From: Noviherbaspirillum sedimenti
GTDB taxonomy: Bacteria > Pseudomonadota > Gammaproteobacteria > Burkholderiales > Burkholderiaceae_D
Assembly (NCBI RefSeq): GCF_003590835.1
Contig: NZ_QYUQ01000002.1
Location: 4,154,001 to 4,218,000, forward strand
DNA: 64,000 nt
Direction: 5' to 3'
The position numbers and the translations under genes are program-made. The notes beneath the pieces are model-generated. The model saw only the letters and a program-made list of their open reading frames with translations. It was not told the DNA's origin and did no database searches. Shown piece after piece: positions 35,939 through 45,896 of this stretch. Within the stretch, counting starts at the first letter, position 1; each line of letters starts with the position of its first letter.

Positions 35939-38900
35939 TCGCCAAACTGATTCGCTGGTCGATCATCAACCGCTTCCTGGTGTTGCTGGCAACGGTGATG
36001 GTCACCGCGTGGGGCATCTATTCGCTGCAGCGCACGCCGCTCGATGCCCTCCCCGACCTGTCGGACGTGCAAGTCATCATCCGTACGACGTATCCGGGCC
36101 AGGCACCGCAGATTGTTGAAAACCAGGTCACATATCCGCTCACGACCACCATGCTGTCGGTGCCGGGTGCGAAAACGGTGCGCGGCTACTCCTTCTTCGG
36201 CGATTCCTTCGTCTATATCCTGTTTGAGGATGGCACCGATCCGTACTGGGCACGCTCGCGCGTGCTGGAATACCTGAACCAGGTGCAATCACGTCTGCCG
36301 CCGCAAGCGAAAACCGCGCTTGGCCCGGATGCGAGCGGGGTTGGCTGGGTGTACGAATATGCGCTGGTGGACCGTAGCGGCAAGATGGACCTGTCGCAAC
36401 TGCGCGCGCTGCAGGACTGGTTCCTGAAGTACGAGCTGAAGACGGTGGCGAACGTGTCCGAAGTCGCGAGCCTGGGTGGCATGGTGCGCCAATACCAGAT
36501 CGTGCTCGACCCCGACAAGCTGCGCGCCTATAACATTCCGCACGGAATGGTAGTCGAAGCGGTGCAAAAGGCCAATCAGGAAACCGGCGGCTCGGTGCTG
36601 GAGCTGGGCGAAGCCGAATACATGGTGCGCGCCAGCGGTTACCTGCAATCGCTCGATGACTTCCGCAAGATCCCCTTGATGACCACGGAGGCCGGCGTTT
36701 CCGTGCGGCTGGGCGACGTCGCGCGCATCCAGGTCGGACCGGAAATGCGGCGCGGTATCGCGGAACTCAATGGCGAAGGCGAAGTTGCCGGCGGCGTGAT
36801 CGTGATGCGTTCCGGGAAAAACGCGCTGGAAACCATTGAAGCTGTCAAAGCCAAGCTGGAATCACTCAAGCCCAGCCTGCCGCCCGACGTCGAGATCGTT
36901 CCGACCTATGACCGCTCGAGCCTGATCGAGCGCGCAGTGGATAACCTCCAAGAAAAGCTGCTCGAGGAATTCATCGTGGTGGCGATCGTCTGCGCGATCT
37001 TCCTGTTCCATTTGCGCTCTGCACTGGTTGCCATTGTTACGTTGCCGATTGGTATCCTGATCTCGTTCATCGTCATGCATTACCAGGGGGTCAATGCCAA
37101 TATCATGTCGCTTGGCGGCATCGCGATCGCGGTGGGTGCGATGGTCGATGCGGCGGTGGTGATGATCGAGAACGCGCACAAGCATATCGAGGCCTGGAAC
37201 CACGCTCATCCTGACAAAAAACTGCAAGGCGAGGAGCACTGGCGCGTGATCGGCGACGCCGCCGCGGAGGTCGGCCCGGCACTGTTCTTCTCGCTGTTGA
37301 TCATCGTGCTGTCGTTTATTCCGGTGTTCACCCTGGAGGCGCAGGAAGGGCGGCTGTTCTCGCCGCTGGCGTTTACCAAGACCTATGCGATGGCTGCGGC
37401 GGCGGGTCTGGCGGTCACCTTGATTCCGGTACTGATGGGTTACCTGATCCGCGGGCGCATTCCCGATGAACAGAAAAATCCGCTCAATCGCTTTTTGATC
37501 GCGCTATACCGTCCATTGCTGGAAGGGGTCCTGCGATTTCCGAAGACGACGCTGGTGGCAGCCGGCTTGATCGCCGCCATCACCCTATGGCCGATGACCC
37601 GCCTCGGCGGTGAATTCATGCCGCCGCTGGACGAAGGTGACCTGCTGTACATGCCGTCGGCGCTACCGGGACTATCGGCTGGCAAGGTGTCGGAACTGCT
37701 GCAACAGACTGACCGCTTGATCAAAACGGTGCCCGAAGTGCACAGCGTATTCGGCAAGGCCGGCCGCGCCGAGACGGCGACGGACCCGGCGCCGCTGGAG
37801 ATGTTTGAAACAACGATCCAGTTCAAGCCGCGCGATCAATGGCGCCCCGGCATGACCACCGATAAGCTGGTCGAGGAATTGGACCGCGTCGTCAAGGTGC
37901 CGGGATTATCCAACATCTGGGTGTCACCGATTCGCAACCGCATCGACATGCTGGCCACCGGTATCAAGAGCCCGGTCGGTGTCAAGGTCGCCGGTACCAA
38001 CCTGCAGGAGATCGACCGCATCGCCGGCGAGATCGAGCGGATTGTCAAGCCGGTGCCAGGCGTGTCATCGGCACTCGCGGAACGGCTCAGCGGTGGCCGC
38101 TATATCGACGTCAATATCAACCGCGATATGGCGGCGCGCTACGGCTTGAACATCGCCGACGTGCAAAGCGTCGTGTCGGCGGCGATCGGCGGCGACAACA
38201 TCGGTGAAACCATCGAAGGCTTGCAGCGTTTCCCGATCAATGTGCGCTATCCGCGTGAATTCCGCGACTCGGTCGAGAAACTGCGGCAGTTGCCGGTGCT
38301 GACCGCGCGCGGCGCGCAAATCCGCTTGGGCGACGTGGCGACGCTTCGCATCAACGATGGCCCACCGATGCTCAGGAGTGAAAATGCACGCTTGTCGGGC
38401 TGGATCTACGTCGACATCCGCGGACGCGACATGAGTTCCGTGGTGCGCGACATGCAGCAGGCGGTCGCCAAGGAAGTGAAGCTGCCGGCCGGCTACTCGG
38501 TCTCGTGGTCCGGGCAGTTCGAGTACATGGAGCGGGCCAGCGCCAAGCTCAAGGTAGTCGTGCCGGCAACGTTGCTGATTATCTTCGTGTTGTTGTACCT
38601 GACGTTTACGCGCCTCGACGAGGCAGTTCTCATTATGGCCACGCTGCCCTTCGCACTGGCTGGCGGCATCTGGCTGTTATGGATGCTTGGGCACCACCTG
38701 TCGGTCGCCAGCGCGGTCGGCTTCATTGCGCTCGCCGGCGTAGCGGCCGAGTTCGGCGTGATCATGCTGCTCTACCTGAAGCATGCGTGGGAAGCCCGCC
38801 TGGCCGAAGAAAAAGCCACCGAAGCGGATTTGCTCGATGCGATCCGCGAGGGCGCGGTACTGCGCGTGCGGCCGAAGGCGATGACTGTCGCGGTGATCAT

Positions 38901-39090
38901 CGCCGGCCTCGTGCCGATCATGATTGCCTCCGGCACCGGCTCGGAAATCATGCAGCGCATCGCCGCACCAATGGTAGGCGGAATGATCACGGCGCCCTTG
39001 TTATCGATGTTTGTCGTGCCGGTCGTGTATCTGCTGCTGCGGCGGCGCCATCTCAATCCGGAATCGGGAAAGGAGGTAAGTCAAATGTGA
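35935..39090 (+). CDS. cusA: CusA-type RND copper/silver efflux pump
   Basis: This 1051-residue inner-membrane RND pump of the heavy-metal group has the usual layout of twelve membrane segments and two large periplasmic loops. The motif [20 protein letters not shown] (near residue 400) is the form found in Cu(I)/Ag(I) pumps rather than the DFG-type of zinc/cobalt pumps. [20 protein letters not shown] is typical of CusA. It exports monovalent copper or silver from the periplasm through CusB and CusC, powered by protons. It overlaps cusB by ATGA. Full length. Confidence 0.95.
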   Translation: MIAKLIRWSIINRFLVLLATVMVTAWGIYSLQRTPLDALPDLSDVQVIIRTTYPGQAPQIVENQVTYPLTTTMLSVPGAKTVRGYSFFGDSFVYILFEDGTDPYWARSRVLEYLNQVQSRLPPQAKTALGPDASGVGWVYEYALVDRSGKMDLSQLRALQDWFLKYELKTVANVSEVASLGGMVRQYQIVLDPDKLRAYNIPHGMVVEAVQKANQETGGSVLELGEAEYMVRASGYLQSLDDFRKIPLMTTEAGVSVRLGDVARIQVGPEMRRGIAELNGEGEVAGGVIVMRSGKNALETIEAVKAKLESLKPSLPPDVEIVPTYDRSSLIERAVDNLQEKLLEEFIVVAIVCAIFLFHLRSALVAIVTLPIGILISFIVMHYQGVNANIMSLGGIAIAVGAMVDAAVVMIENAHKHIEAWNHAHPDKKLQGEEHWRVIGDAAAEVGPALFFSLLIIVLSFIPVFTLEAQEGRLFSPLAFTKTYAMAAAAGLAVTLIPVLMGYLIRGRIPDEQKNPLNRFLIALYRPLLEGVLRFPKTTLVAAGLIAAITLWPMTRLGGEFMPPLDEGDLLYMPSALPGLSAGKVSELLQQTDRLIKTVPEVHSVFGKAGRAETATDPAPLEMFETTIQFKPRDQWRPGMTTDKLVEELDRVVKVPGLSNIWVSPIRNRIDMLATGIKSPVGVKVAGTNLQEIDRIAGEIERIVKPVPGVSSALAERLSGGRYIDVNINRDMAARYGLNIADVQSVVSAAIGGDNIGETIEGLQRFPINVRYPREFRDSVEKLRQLPVLTARGAQIRLGDVATLRINDGPPMLRSENARLSGWIYVDIRGRDMSSVVRDMQQAVAKEVKLPAGYSVSWSGQFEYMERASAKLKVVVPATLLIIFVLLYLTFTRLDEAVLIMATLPFALAGGIWLLWMLGHHLSVASAVGFIALAGVAAEFGVIMLLYLKHAWEARLAEEKATEADLLDAIREGAVLRVRPKAMTVAVIIAGLVPIMIASGTGSEIMQRIAAPMVGGMITAPLLSMFVVPVVYLLLRRRHLNPESGKEVSQM

Positions 39091-39145
39091 ACGATCAACT
39101 CATACAAGCCAATGCAATTCACTGAATTACAGAAGGAGAATGATC

Positions 39146-39421
39146 ATGCGTAAGTTGCTCATACCAATGCTGCTGGCTTTTTCGCTATCCGCTTTCGCCG
39201 CCGAAGAGCGGGTGACGGCACAAACCATTGAGCTCAAGGATGGCGGCAGACTCATCGTAGAGAAGAAAGGAACGATGGTGCACATTGACGCTGCCGGCAA
39301 TCGCGTCAAGATGCGGGACGGCGTGACGATGGAAGGCAAGGATGGGGCCAAGTACGTGATGAAGAATAATGCTGTCTGGAAAACCATCACCGAAAAAGGC
39401 ACTCTGAATCCGAAGTTCTAG
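39146..39421 (+). CDS. copK: CopK-family periplasmic copper-binding protein
   Basis: This 91-residue protein has a signal peptide (MRKLLIPMLLAFSLSAFA) and a mature part with repeated short strands: TIELKDGGRLIVEKKGTMVH, then KMRDGVTMEGKDGAKYVMKN. This follows the CopK pattern of Cupriavidus metallidurans, in which methionines bind Cu(I) and cooperatively Cu(II). Mature methionines MVH, KMRDG, TMEGK and VMKNN are in similar places. The ATG at 39146 has AAGGAGA six bases upstream, whereas the ATG at 39140 overlaps that site. It follows cusA by 55 bases. Confidence 0.8.
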   Translation: MRKLLIPMLLAFSLSAFAAEERVTAQTIELKDGGRLIVEKKGTMVHIDAAGNRVKMRDGVTMEGKDGAKYVMKNNAVWKTITEKGTLNPKF

Positions 39422-39641
39422 TAGACAATCCGGGCTGGTTCAAACGGCCCCGAAATAAGCACCATGTGAAGATGAAGGAATGTACTGAAATGATGCGCAA
39501 ATAATCGTGCTTTATTTGTGCACCAAAGACACCAGCATTGGATTGGAGGTGGGTACGGAACAGGCTGTACCCATCTGTTGCTTGTGGCGCGTTACGAAAT
39601 TTTTATTGATTTTTACCCCCAAGCTTTGAAAGGAAAGTCCG

Positions 39642-40082
39642 ATGAAACGTACCGTAACGCTCTCCCTGGTTCTTGCTTTGTCCAGTTCCAGCCTTGTCTT
39701 TGCCCAGTCTGGCGACATGAAGGGCATGGATATGAAAGGTATGGATATGCAAAAGTGCCAGGATATGATGAAAGGCAGTGACATGAAAGGCATGGACATG
39801 CAGAAGTGTCATGACATGATGAATGGAATGGGAAACAAACAGCAAAGCAAGAGCGACAAGGCGATGACCCATACGGCGACCGCTGTCGTGAAAGATATCG
39901 ATGCCGCCAATGGCAAGGTCACGCTTGCCCACGGTCCGGTCAAAAGCCTGAACTGGCCAGCCATGACGATGGGGTTTGCCGTCAAAGACAAAGCACTGCT
40001 GGACAAACTCGCCGTCGGCAAGAAGGTCAAAGTTGAATTTGCGAAGGAAGGCACCGACTATATCGTGACGTCTGTGAAGTAA
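39642..40082 (+). CDS. CusF-like copper chaperone with Met-rich repeats
   Basis: This 146-residue protein has a signal peptide ending near SLVFAQSG. Residues 24-65 hold methionine-rich repeats built from MKGMDM and MQKCQDMM/MQKCHDMM units, including two cysteines. The C-terminal part from about residue 75 is a CusF domain with [16 protein letters not shown], which carries the Trp and Met ligands of CusF. It would bind periplasmic Cu(I)/Ag(I) and pass it to the pump. Its CusF domain resembles the one fused to CusB. GAAAGGAAAG precedes the ATG. Confidence 0.88.
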   Translation: MKRTVTLSLVLALSSSSLVFAQSGDMKGMDMKGMDMQKCQDMMKGSDMKGMDMQKCHDMMNGMGNKQQSKSDKAMTHTATAVVKDIDAANGKVTLAHGPVKSLNWPAMTMGFAVKDKALLDKLAVGKKVKVEFAKEGTDYIVTSVK

Positions 40083-40096
40083 AGAATAAGGAAGTC

Positions 40097-40136
40097 GGGC
40101 GCGATATGTTGCATCGCAGCACACGATGTCGCGCCC
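40097..40136 (+). terminator. Stem-loop after the CusF-like gene
   Basis: GGGCGCGA (40097-40104) and TCGCGCCC (40129-40136) form a perfect 8-bp GC-rich stem with a 24-base loop that can pair further. There is no U-tract. It may stabilise or end the cus mRNA. Confidence 0.5.
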
Positions 40137-40199
40137 ACCACTTCATACCCGTTAATGCGGTTCCGATCTTGGCCCCGGAATGCTGATGGAGTAACGATC

Positions 40200-40262
40200 A
40201 TGTGCAGCATGAAAGTCCTGACCAAGATTGCGCTGTGGCTGGCTTGGCATGGTTCGGTTTGA
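40200..40262 (+). CDS. Possible 20-residue leader peptide
   Basis: ATG at 40200 follows GGAG and reads MCSMKVLTKIALWLAWHGSV before TGA. It has a hydrophobic centre. It lies just before the Rieske gene and could be a leader peptide or the truncated start of a lost gene. Only the start context supports it. Confidence 0.3.
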   Translation: MCSMKVLTKIALWLAWHGSV

Positions 40263-40294
40263 AAAGGGGATCATTCGTTGAGTGGAGTAGCATC

Positions 40295-40888
40295 ATGGAC
40301 AAACATGACACAAATGTGCACCGCAGAAAGTTTCTGACTGTAGCGGCTACTGGGGTGGGTGGTATAGGGCTTGCCGCGACCGCGATACCGTTCATCAAAA
40401 GCATGTCGCCCAGCGAGGCAGCCAAGGCAGCCGGCGCGCCGGTCGAGGTAGATATGAGCCGCGTGGAGCCTGGCATGCTGGTGACGGTCGAATGGCGCGG
40501 CAAGCCGGTATGGGTCCTGCATCGTACCGAGCAAATGCTGGATGTGCTTGGCAAACACGACGACCAACTGGTCGATCCGCAATCGATCGAGCCACAACAA
40601 CCAGCCTATGCAAAGAATGCCACCCGTTCGATCAAACCGCAGTATCTGGTCGCGGTCGGTATCTGTACCCATTTGGGCTGCATACCGCTTTACCGTCCCG
40701 AGGTCGCACCAGCCGACTTGGGGCAGGATTGGCCGGGCGGCTTCTACTGCCCGTGTCACGGTTCGAAGTTCGATTTGGCGGGGCGCGTCGCCAGGAATGT
40801 CCCGGCGCCACACAATCTGGAAATTCCGCCGCATGAATATGTGAGCGATACGCGCTTGTTGATTGGGAAGGACAGTCAATCAAGCTGA
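40295..40888 (+). CDS. petA: Ubiquinol-cytochrome c reductase iron-sulfur (Rieske) subunit, solitary copy
   Basis: This 197-residue Rieske protein has a twin-arginine-type N-terminus (VHRRKFLTVAATG), one membrane anchor, and the 2Fe-2S motifs CTHLGC (about residue 125) and CPCHGSKFD. It matches PetA of the bacterial bc1 complex in length and wording. No cytochrome b or c1 gene accompanies it; instead it sits at the end of the copper efflux operon. A duplicate subunit that replaces copper-damaged Rieske protein is one explanation, offered as inference. The ATG at 40295 is preferred because the Tat signal then lies at the N-terminus. Confidence 0.9.
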   Translation: MDKHDTNVHRRKFLTVAATGVGGIGLAATAIPFIKSMSPSEAAKAAGAPVEVDMSRVEPGMLVTVEWRGKPVWVLHRTEQMLDVLGKHDDQLVDPQSIEPQQPAYAKNATRSIKPQYLVAVGICTHLGCIPLYRPEVAPADLGQDWPGGFYCPCHGSKFDLAGRVARNVPAPHNLEIPPHEYVSDTRLLIGKDSQSS

Positions 40889-40962
40889 GCCCGTAATAGA
40901 CGTAAAGACGGGTTGAGATTCTGGCATTCCCTTTCGGTGCTCCGATGATCCAGGAGGACATC

Positions 40963-41060
40963 GTGAATTTGAAATATGTGATCGCCATCATCCGGGCTGC
41001 GGCGATAGCGCAAGCCGCGCCTGTAGAACGCATGTTGACGCCGGTTGAATATACAATCCT
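40963..41060 (+). pseudogene. Possible truncated start of a P-II-like gene
   Basis: GTG at 40963 has a perfect AGGAGG five bases upstream and begins VNLKYVIAIIRA, which recalls the first strand of P-II-family signalling proteins sometimes linked to metal clusters. After that the similarity disappears and the frame runs antisense into the ATP-grasp gene. It looks like a decayed 5' end. The identification is weak. Confidence 0.3.
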
Positions 41061-41061
41061 T

Positions 41062-42456
41062 CTATGTGCAATCGCTTCCGCAACACGTCATTGCACTTCC
41101 AGCTGCCTTCGAAATTGCGTCAATTTCACAAGTAAAATCCACATCTGGCAGACTGTACACCGGTGCAAATCCTCCGCCGGGAGTGCGGAAGTTCGTGGTC
41201 TGTCCCTGATACATGCGCGCTGCCGTCCACTGCACATTACCTCCGTATGTGTAGCAGCGAATGTCGAACTTGAGCGACTCCGGACTCTCCCGGGGGCCAA
41301 TGACCCTTTCCCCGGGCGACATGAGGGCCTGTGCCACGTATTCGCCTGCCAGAATATCCTGCCAGACGCGCCTGGTAAGCTTGTCGCCTCGATAGGCGGC
41401 CCGGCTGCCATAGCCTGCAGCGGGCTTGAAAAAGAGATGGCGGCGCTCGTTCCATAAGCGGTCGGCATGCACCGCGTCGACGACTTCCGTAGGCAGGATG
41501 CTGGCCAGCAGGACATCCTGAACATCCTGCGGCACGCCAAGCGCTTGCAACTGTCCGGCGTCGCAGAGCAGCGCCAGATTGCGCTTGTCGGCATAGAGAG
41601 CATGCGCTTGCGGGTGCGGTGTCAACACCACGGCCTGCTCAAGATAGGCTGCACGTAACGCGGCGCTTTCCGGTGACTCAAGCATGAAATCCGTCAGCCG
41701 ATTGTAAGCCAGGTCGATGGCCATGTCGCCATACCACAAAACACCTTCATGCAGCTTCAGTTCCGAAGGGTCTGCGATGACCGCGTGCAGGCCATGGCGC
41801 TCGAACAGCTTCTGAAACAACAGGAACTCGGGATACAGGTATTGCTGTTGCGGCGCCGTGTCAACAATAGCGATGGTTTGCAGCGGACGGTCACGGCTTG
41901 AGAGTCGCCATTCGGCCAGGAACATGTCAACAATGTTTTTCTCAAGTGCAGCCGCAGAGGCTGCTGCCGAAGCCAGCTGTTTCTTGTCCATGCAACAGAC
42001 TTGGTGCGCCCGTGCCATGACGGCGTTCAGCATGGCACCACCGGCATTGGTATTGATTTCGATGAGGCCGATGCCGCCTTCACGCAGGTGGAAGTCATAG
42101 CCGAAAAAGACGCCTTTGGCGCCACCGGGGTCATGCCTGGCAATAGCGGGCGCATGGGCAAGTATGTGCTCGCGATACGCTGGCAGCGCAACTGCCGATT
42201 CAACGGCGCGCACCACCTCCGCCAGGCGTTTTGTCTGACTGTCAGAAATGAACACTGGCTGCGCGGCAAAGAGGTAGGGACACCGCTTCTCGACCTGTGC
42301 CACCAAGTCGGAAGACCCCAGCTCCGATTCCAGTGCCTGCCGCAGGGCGTCGTTATCCAGGCTGATGCAGAAACATTTGCTATTAAGTCTCTCGCTCATC
42401 TGCACCACACGTTTTCCCGTGCCAGATGCGGGCGTGGCAAGTGTTGATTCAGACAT
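41062..42456 (-). CDS. ATP-grasp-like ligase of unknown function, last gene of the copper operon
   Basis: This 464-residue cytoplasmic protein shows ATP-grasp features in unusual order. The Mg-binding type motif GLIEINTNAGGA is at residues 130-141, before the glycine-rich ATP loop FFKPAAGYGSRAAYRGDK at 342-359. Later segments are SLKFDIRCYTYGG and YQGQTTNFRTPGGGFAPVY. The order suggests a permuted or two-part ATP-grasp, as in glutathionylspermidine-synthase-like enzymes. The C-terminus ends in a cysteine cluster TCCGSDC. ATP-grasp enzymes join a carboxylate to an amine or thiol. It follows copA by 30 bases, so a peptide, thiol or metallophore involved in copper handling is a fair guess, not a result. 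Confidence 0.7.
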   Translation of the reverse strand: MSESTLATPASGTGKRVVQMSERLNSKCFCISLDNDALRQALESELGSSDLVAQVEKRCPYLFAAQPVFISDSQTKRLAEVVRAVESAVALPAYREHILAHAPAIARHDPGGAKGVFFGYDFHLREGGIGLIEINTNAGGAMLNAVMARAHQVCCMDKKQLASAAASAAALEKNIVDMFLAEWRLSSRDRPLQTIAIVDTAPQQQYLYPEFLLFQKLFERHGLHAVIADPSELKLHEGVLWYGDMAIDLAYNRLTDFMLESPESAALRAAYLEQAVVLTPHPQAHALYADKRNLALLCDAGQLQALGVPQDVQDVLLASILPTEVVDAVHADRLWNERRHLFFKPAAGYGSRAAYRGDKLTRRVWQDILAGEYVAQALMSPGERVIGPRESPESLKFDIRCYTYGGNVQWTAARMYQGQTTNFRTPGGGFAPVYSLPDVDFTCEIDAISKAAGSAMTCCGSDCT

Positions 42457-42486
42457 ATTTGCATTCCTGGTTTGGCGAACGCTTAA

Positions 42487-44850
42487 TCACTTCGCCGTTC
42501 CGCGCAGTCGCAGTGCGTTCGTAATGACCGAAACGGAGCTGAGGCTCATTGCCAGCGCGGCGATGATTGGCGATAGCAGCTGCCCCGTGAACGGATAAAG
42601 CAGGCCGGCCGCCAGCGGAATGCCGAGCGAGTTGTAAACGAAGGCAAAGGCCAGGTTCTGGCGCATGTTGCGTACGGTGGCGAGCGAAATTTCCCGTGCA
42701 CGGGAAATTCCGCGCAAGTCTCCCTTAACCAGCGTCACATGGGCACTGTTCATTGCCACGTCTGTGCCGGTGCCCATGGCGATGCCGACATTGGCCTTTG
42801 CCAGTGCCGGGGCATCGTTGATGCCATCGCCTGCCATGGCGACAATCTTGCCTTCCGATTGAAAGCGTTCTACGAGCTTGAGTTTGTCCTGTGGCTTGAC
42901 CTCGCCATAGACTTCGGCAATGCCGAGCTTTGCCGCCACCGATTTTGCGGTGGTGACGCCATCGCCGGTCGCCATGATGACCGCGACACCCGTATGCTTT
43001 AGCAACTCCAGGGCTTCCTGCGTAGTTGCCTTAATTGGGTCGGAAACTGCCACCAAACCCACCAGCTGACCGTCGGCCGCCAGGTACATGACGGAAGCGC
43101 CTTCGCCCCGCAAGTCTTCGGCCTCGCTGGATAGAGAGTGCCAGTCGACTTTTTCATCTTCCATCAGTTTGGTATTGCCCAGCGCAAGGCGATGTCCTGC
43201 GACCACGCCACGCACGCCGATGCCGCTGGACGACTCGAAGGACTCCGGCTTGTGCAGTTCGAGACCGCGCTTGCGCGCTTCGGCGACAATAGCATGTGCC
43301 AACGGATGCTCGCTGCCCTGGTCGATGCTGGCTGCGGCCAGCAGAACGTCTTCCTCGCTGAATCCGGAAGCGGGAATGATGCGGTCGAAAGCTGGCTTGC
43401 CTTCGGTCAGAGTACCGGTCTTATCGACAATCAAGGTATCGACCTTCTTGAACCCTTCAATGGCGGCTGCATCCCGGAACAACACCCCTTGGGTAGCCGC
43501 ACGTCCTGTTGCCGCCATGATGGACATCGGTGTTGCCAATCCCAATGCGCAGGGACAGGCGATGATGAGAACCGCCACGGCATTGACGAAGCCAAATACC
43601 CAGCTGGGTTCCGGACCGAAGAGCCCCCAAACAACAAAGGTGAGAAGTGCAATAATGCCGACGACGACCACAAAATAACCGGCGACCACGTCCGCAAGAC
43701 GTTGCATGGGCGCGCGCGTGCGCTGCGCCTGTGCCACCATTTGCACGATTTGCGACAGCATTGTTTGCGAGCCGACCACTTCCGCGCGCATCACCAGACT
43801 GCCGCTGGTGTTCATCGTGGCGCCAATGACTTTGTCGCCCGATCGCTTGGTAATAGGCATCGGTTCGCCTGTCAGCATCGATTCATCCACGGCGCTTTCG
43901 CCCTCCAGGACAATGCCGTCCACCGGTACTTTCTCGCCTGGGCGGATGCGCAGCATATCGCTGATATGGACATGCGTCAGCGGAATATCCTCTTCTGTCC
44001 CATCCGGGCTGATGCGGCGGGCTGTTTTTGGCGCCAGTCCAAGCAGGGATTTGATCGCTGCGGATGTCTGGGAGCGCGCCTTCAATTCCAGGATTTGCCC
44101 GAGCAATGTCAACGAGACAATGACTGCAGCTGCTTCGAAATAGACGCCGACACGGCCATCTTCCATGAAGGTTGCTGGAAACAGTTCCGGTGCAATCGTC
44201 GCGACAACGCTGTAGGCATATGCTGCCAGCACGCCCAGCCCAATCAGGGTCCACATGTTCGGGCTGCGATTGACGATGGATTGCGCCCCTCTGGAAAGGA
44301 AAGGCCATCCTGCCCAAAGCACCACCGGGGTGCTCAATGCCAATTCAATCCAGTTCTGATAGGGGATTCCTCCATGGAAGAATCGGTGCGCACCCATCGC
44401 CAGCGTCGTCACAATGACCGTCAACGGCATGGTCCACCAGAAGCGCCGGCGGAAGTCTTTGAGCTCAGGGTTTTCCTCTTCCTCCAGTTCCGGTATCAGA
44501 GGCTCCAGCGTCATGCCACACTTTGGGCAATTGCCGGGCATCAGCTGGCGGATTTCCGGATGCATGGGGCAGGTGTAAATCATCCCCGGCGCCGCTTCCT
44601 GAGCTGGCTGCTGCTCAGCAGCTGGGTTCACATACTGTTGCGGATTGGCTCGGAACTTATCCATGCAGCGGGTGCTGCAAAAATGGTAGTCCTTGCCCGC
44701 ATAGTCGATTTTCTTTTCCGGGTTTGCCGCAACCTTCATGCCGCAGACCGGGTCAGTAAATGGCTTTTCCGGGCTCTCGACCATCTTTGCATCATGGCCA
44801 TGCTCATGGTGGTGAGCATGGTCATGATGGTGGCGGATGTCATTTTTCAT
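42487..44850 (-). CDS. copA: Copper-exporting P-type ATPase (P1B-1)
   Basis: This 787-residue ATPase has a histidine-rich N-terminus (residues 7-19), a YHS domain ([11 protein letters not shown] to [11 protein letters not shown]), a heavy-metal-binding domain ([20 protein letters not shown]), then eight membrane segments. Key residues are the CPC metal site in [13 protein letters not shown], the phosphorylated aspartate in [13 protein letters not shown] in SEHPLAHAI and [10 protein letters not shown]. It pumps Cu(I) or Ag(I) out of the cytoplasm. The YHS plus heavy-metal-binding front replaces the usual CxxC domains. It lies between cusF and the ATP-grasp gene in the leftward copper operon. 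Confidence 0.96.
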   Translation of the reverse strand: MKNDIRHHHDHAHHHEHGHDAKMVESPEKPFTDPVCGMKVAANPEKKIDYAGKDYHFCSTRCMDKFRANPQQYVNPAAEQQPAQEAAPGMIYTCPMHPEIRQLMPGNCPKCGMTLEPLIPELEEEENPELKDFRRRFWWTMPLTVIVTTLAMGAHRFFHGGIPYQNWIELALSTPVVLWAGWPFLSRGAQSIVNRSPNMWTLIGLGVLAAYAYSVVATIAPELFPATFMEDGRVGVYFEAAAVIVSLTLLGQILELKARSQTSAAIKSLLGLAPKTARRISPDGTEEDIPLTHVHISDMLRIRPGEKVPVDGIVLEGESAVDESMLTGEPMPITKRSGDKVIGATMNTSGSLVMRAEVVGSQTMLSQIVQMVAQAQRTRAPMQRLADVVAGYFVVVVGIIALLTFVVWGLFGPEPSWVFGFVNAVAVLIIACPCALGLATPMSIMAATGRAATQGVLFRDAAAIEGFKKVDTLIVDKTGTLTEGKPAFDRIIPASGFSEEDVLLAAASIDQGSEHPLAHAIVAEARKRGLELHKPESFESSSGIGVRGVVAGHRLALGNTKLMEDEKVDWHSLSSEAEDLRGEGASVMYLAADGQLVGLVAVSDPIKATTQEALELLKHTGVAVIMATGDGVTTAKSVAAKLGIAEVYGEVKPQDKLKLVERFQSEGKIVAMAGDGINDAPALAKANVGIAMGTGTDVAMNSAHVTLVKGDLRGISRAREISLATVRNMRQNLAFAFVYNSLGIPLAAGLLYPFTGQLLSPIIAALAMSLSSVSVITNALRLRGTAK

Positions 44851-44942
44851 TTTCCAATCCTTGATATTTCATACGCTCGGCCAGAATGCTTCCTGGAAAG
44901 CAGCCAGGAATCGGGGCTGGAGTAACTGCGCACTGAGCTTGT

Positions 44943-44978
44943 GCTTATCCTGTCGGTGGTTAGAACGATGGGATAAGC
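44943..44978. other. Inverted repeat between cusF and copA
   Basis: GCTTATCC (44943-44950) and GGATAAGC (44971-44978) are perfect 8-bp arms with a 20-base spacer in the 209-base gap between cusF and copA. A smaller stem TTCCTGG/CCAGGAA lies at about 44890-44913. They may tune copA relative to the upstream genes. No separate promoter could be recognised. Confidence 0.45.
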
Positions 44979-45059
44979 GAGTTGCAGTATTGGTTCGTGT
45001 TTGTGGCATCACATCACCCCCATTCTTTGGACGCTCGATGTCCTGAACCGCTTTGCGGG

Positions 45060-45422
45060 CTATTGCCGGATTTCCAACTTTGTTACTGTGAACTGACCTT
45101 CTACCTTGTCAGCGACAAAATTAATCTTGTCGCCGGCCTTGACCTGGTCCAGCATGGCCGGGTCCTTTGCGCGGAAAACCATCGTCATCGGCGGCATGCC
45201 GAGATTTTTCAATTCTCCATGCTTGATGGTCAGTTTGCCGGTGTCCTTGTTGACTTTCTTGACTTCGCCCTCGGTCAACGCGGTTTCAGTTGATTGCGCT
45301 GGAACTGATGCCGCTGAAGTTGCTGCTGCGCTGGCGGCATGGTGCGCGTTGTTCGCCTGGGCCAGCGGCGCCACGAAAATCGCCAGTGCGGCGGCCAGGG
45401 AAAATGTATTTAGAATGTTCAT
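45060..45422 (-). CDS. cusF: CusF-like periplasmic copper-binding protein, Trp-less variant
   Basis: This 120-residue protein has a signal peptide ending near LAQANNA, an Ala/Ser-rich linker and a CusF domain from about residue 45 (TEGEVKKVNKDTGKLTIKHG). The metal motif reads GMPPMTMVF, so the tryptophan that makes the cation-pi contact in canonical CusF (NWPAMTM) is replaced. His and two Met ligands remain. It probably delivers or buffers periplasmic Cu(I). It is a member of the leftward copper operon between DUF411 and copA. Confidence 0.88.
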   Translation of the reverse strand: MNILNTFSLAAALAIFVAPLAQANNAHHAASAAATSAASVPAQSTETALTEGEVKKVNKDTGKLTIKHGELKNLGMPPMTMVFRAKDPAMLDQVKAGDKINFVADKVEGQFTVTKLEIRQ

Positions 45423-45443
45423 GTCCGTTTCCTTCTCAATGGA

Positions 45444-45893
45444 TTATTTGCCGTCGTAATGCTTGTAAACTGATTTTTGATCTTTGGCCTGCACCAGGAA
45501 AACATCATAGGGGTCCTTGCGCGGTCCCTCCATGCCGGGCGAGCCCATTGGCATCGAAGGCACTGCCAGACCGACGGCCTTCGGTTTTTCGGCCAACAGG
45601 CGCTTGATGTCGGCAGCAGGCACATGGCCCTCGATAGCGTAGCCTTGCACCTTCGCGCTATGGCAGGAACCAAGTTCCTGCGGTATGCCGAACTTCTCGC
45701 GATAGTCGGACGGACTTTCGACGTTCTTGACCTTCACGTCGAAGCCGTTGGCTTTCATGTGGTCGACCCAGCCGGTGCAGCAGCCGCAGTAGGCGCTTTT
45801 GTACACCTCGACGACTGGTCCTGCAGCGCTTGCCAGCAAGGGAATAGCGAGCGAACCTGCCAGGATTACTCGTGAAAAAATGCGATGTTTCAT
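45444..45893 (-). CDS. DUF411 exported metal-binding protein
   Basis: This 149-residue protein has a signal peptide ending near LASAAGP and the DUF411 pattern: VYKSAYCGCCTGWVDHMKAN, then ELGSCHSAKVQGYAIEGHVP and PKAVGLAVPSMPMGSPGME. The CGCC motif, a later CH pair and methionines are candidate copper ligands. The thioredoxin-like fold is known for the family. It is often linked to copper resistance and acts in the periplasm. It lies 3 bases from the cupredoxin gene and 21 bases from cusF. Confidence 0.88.
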   Translation of the reverse strand: MKHRIFSRVILAGSLAIPLLASAAGPVVEVYKSAYCGCCTGWVDHMKANGFDVKVKNVESPSDYREKFGIPQELGSCHSAKVQGYAIEGHVPAADIKRLLAEKPKAVGLAVPSMPMGSPGMEGPRKDPYDVFLVQAKDQKSVYKHYDGK

Positions 45894-45896
45894 CTC

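Noticed and set aside
43138..44925. Open frame of 595 codons on the plus strand
   Set aside because: It is antisense to copA, which carries CPC, DKTGT and GDGIND motifs. The frame is a by-product of codon bias.
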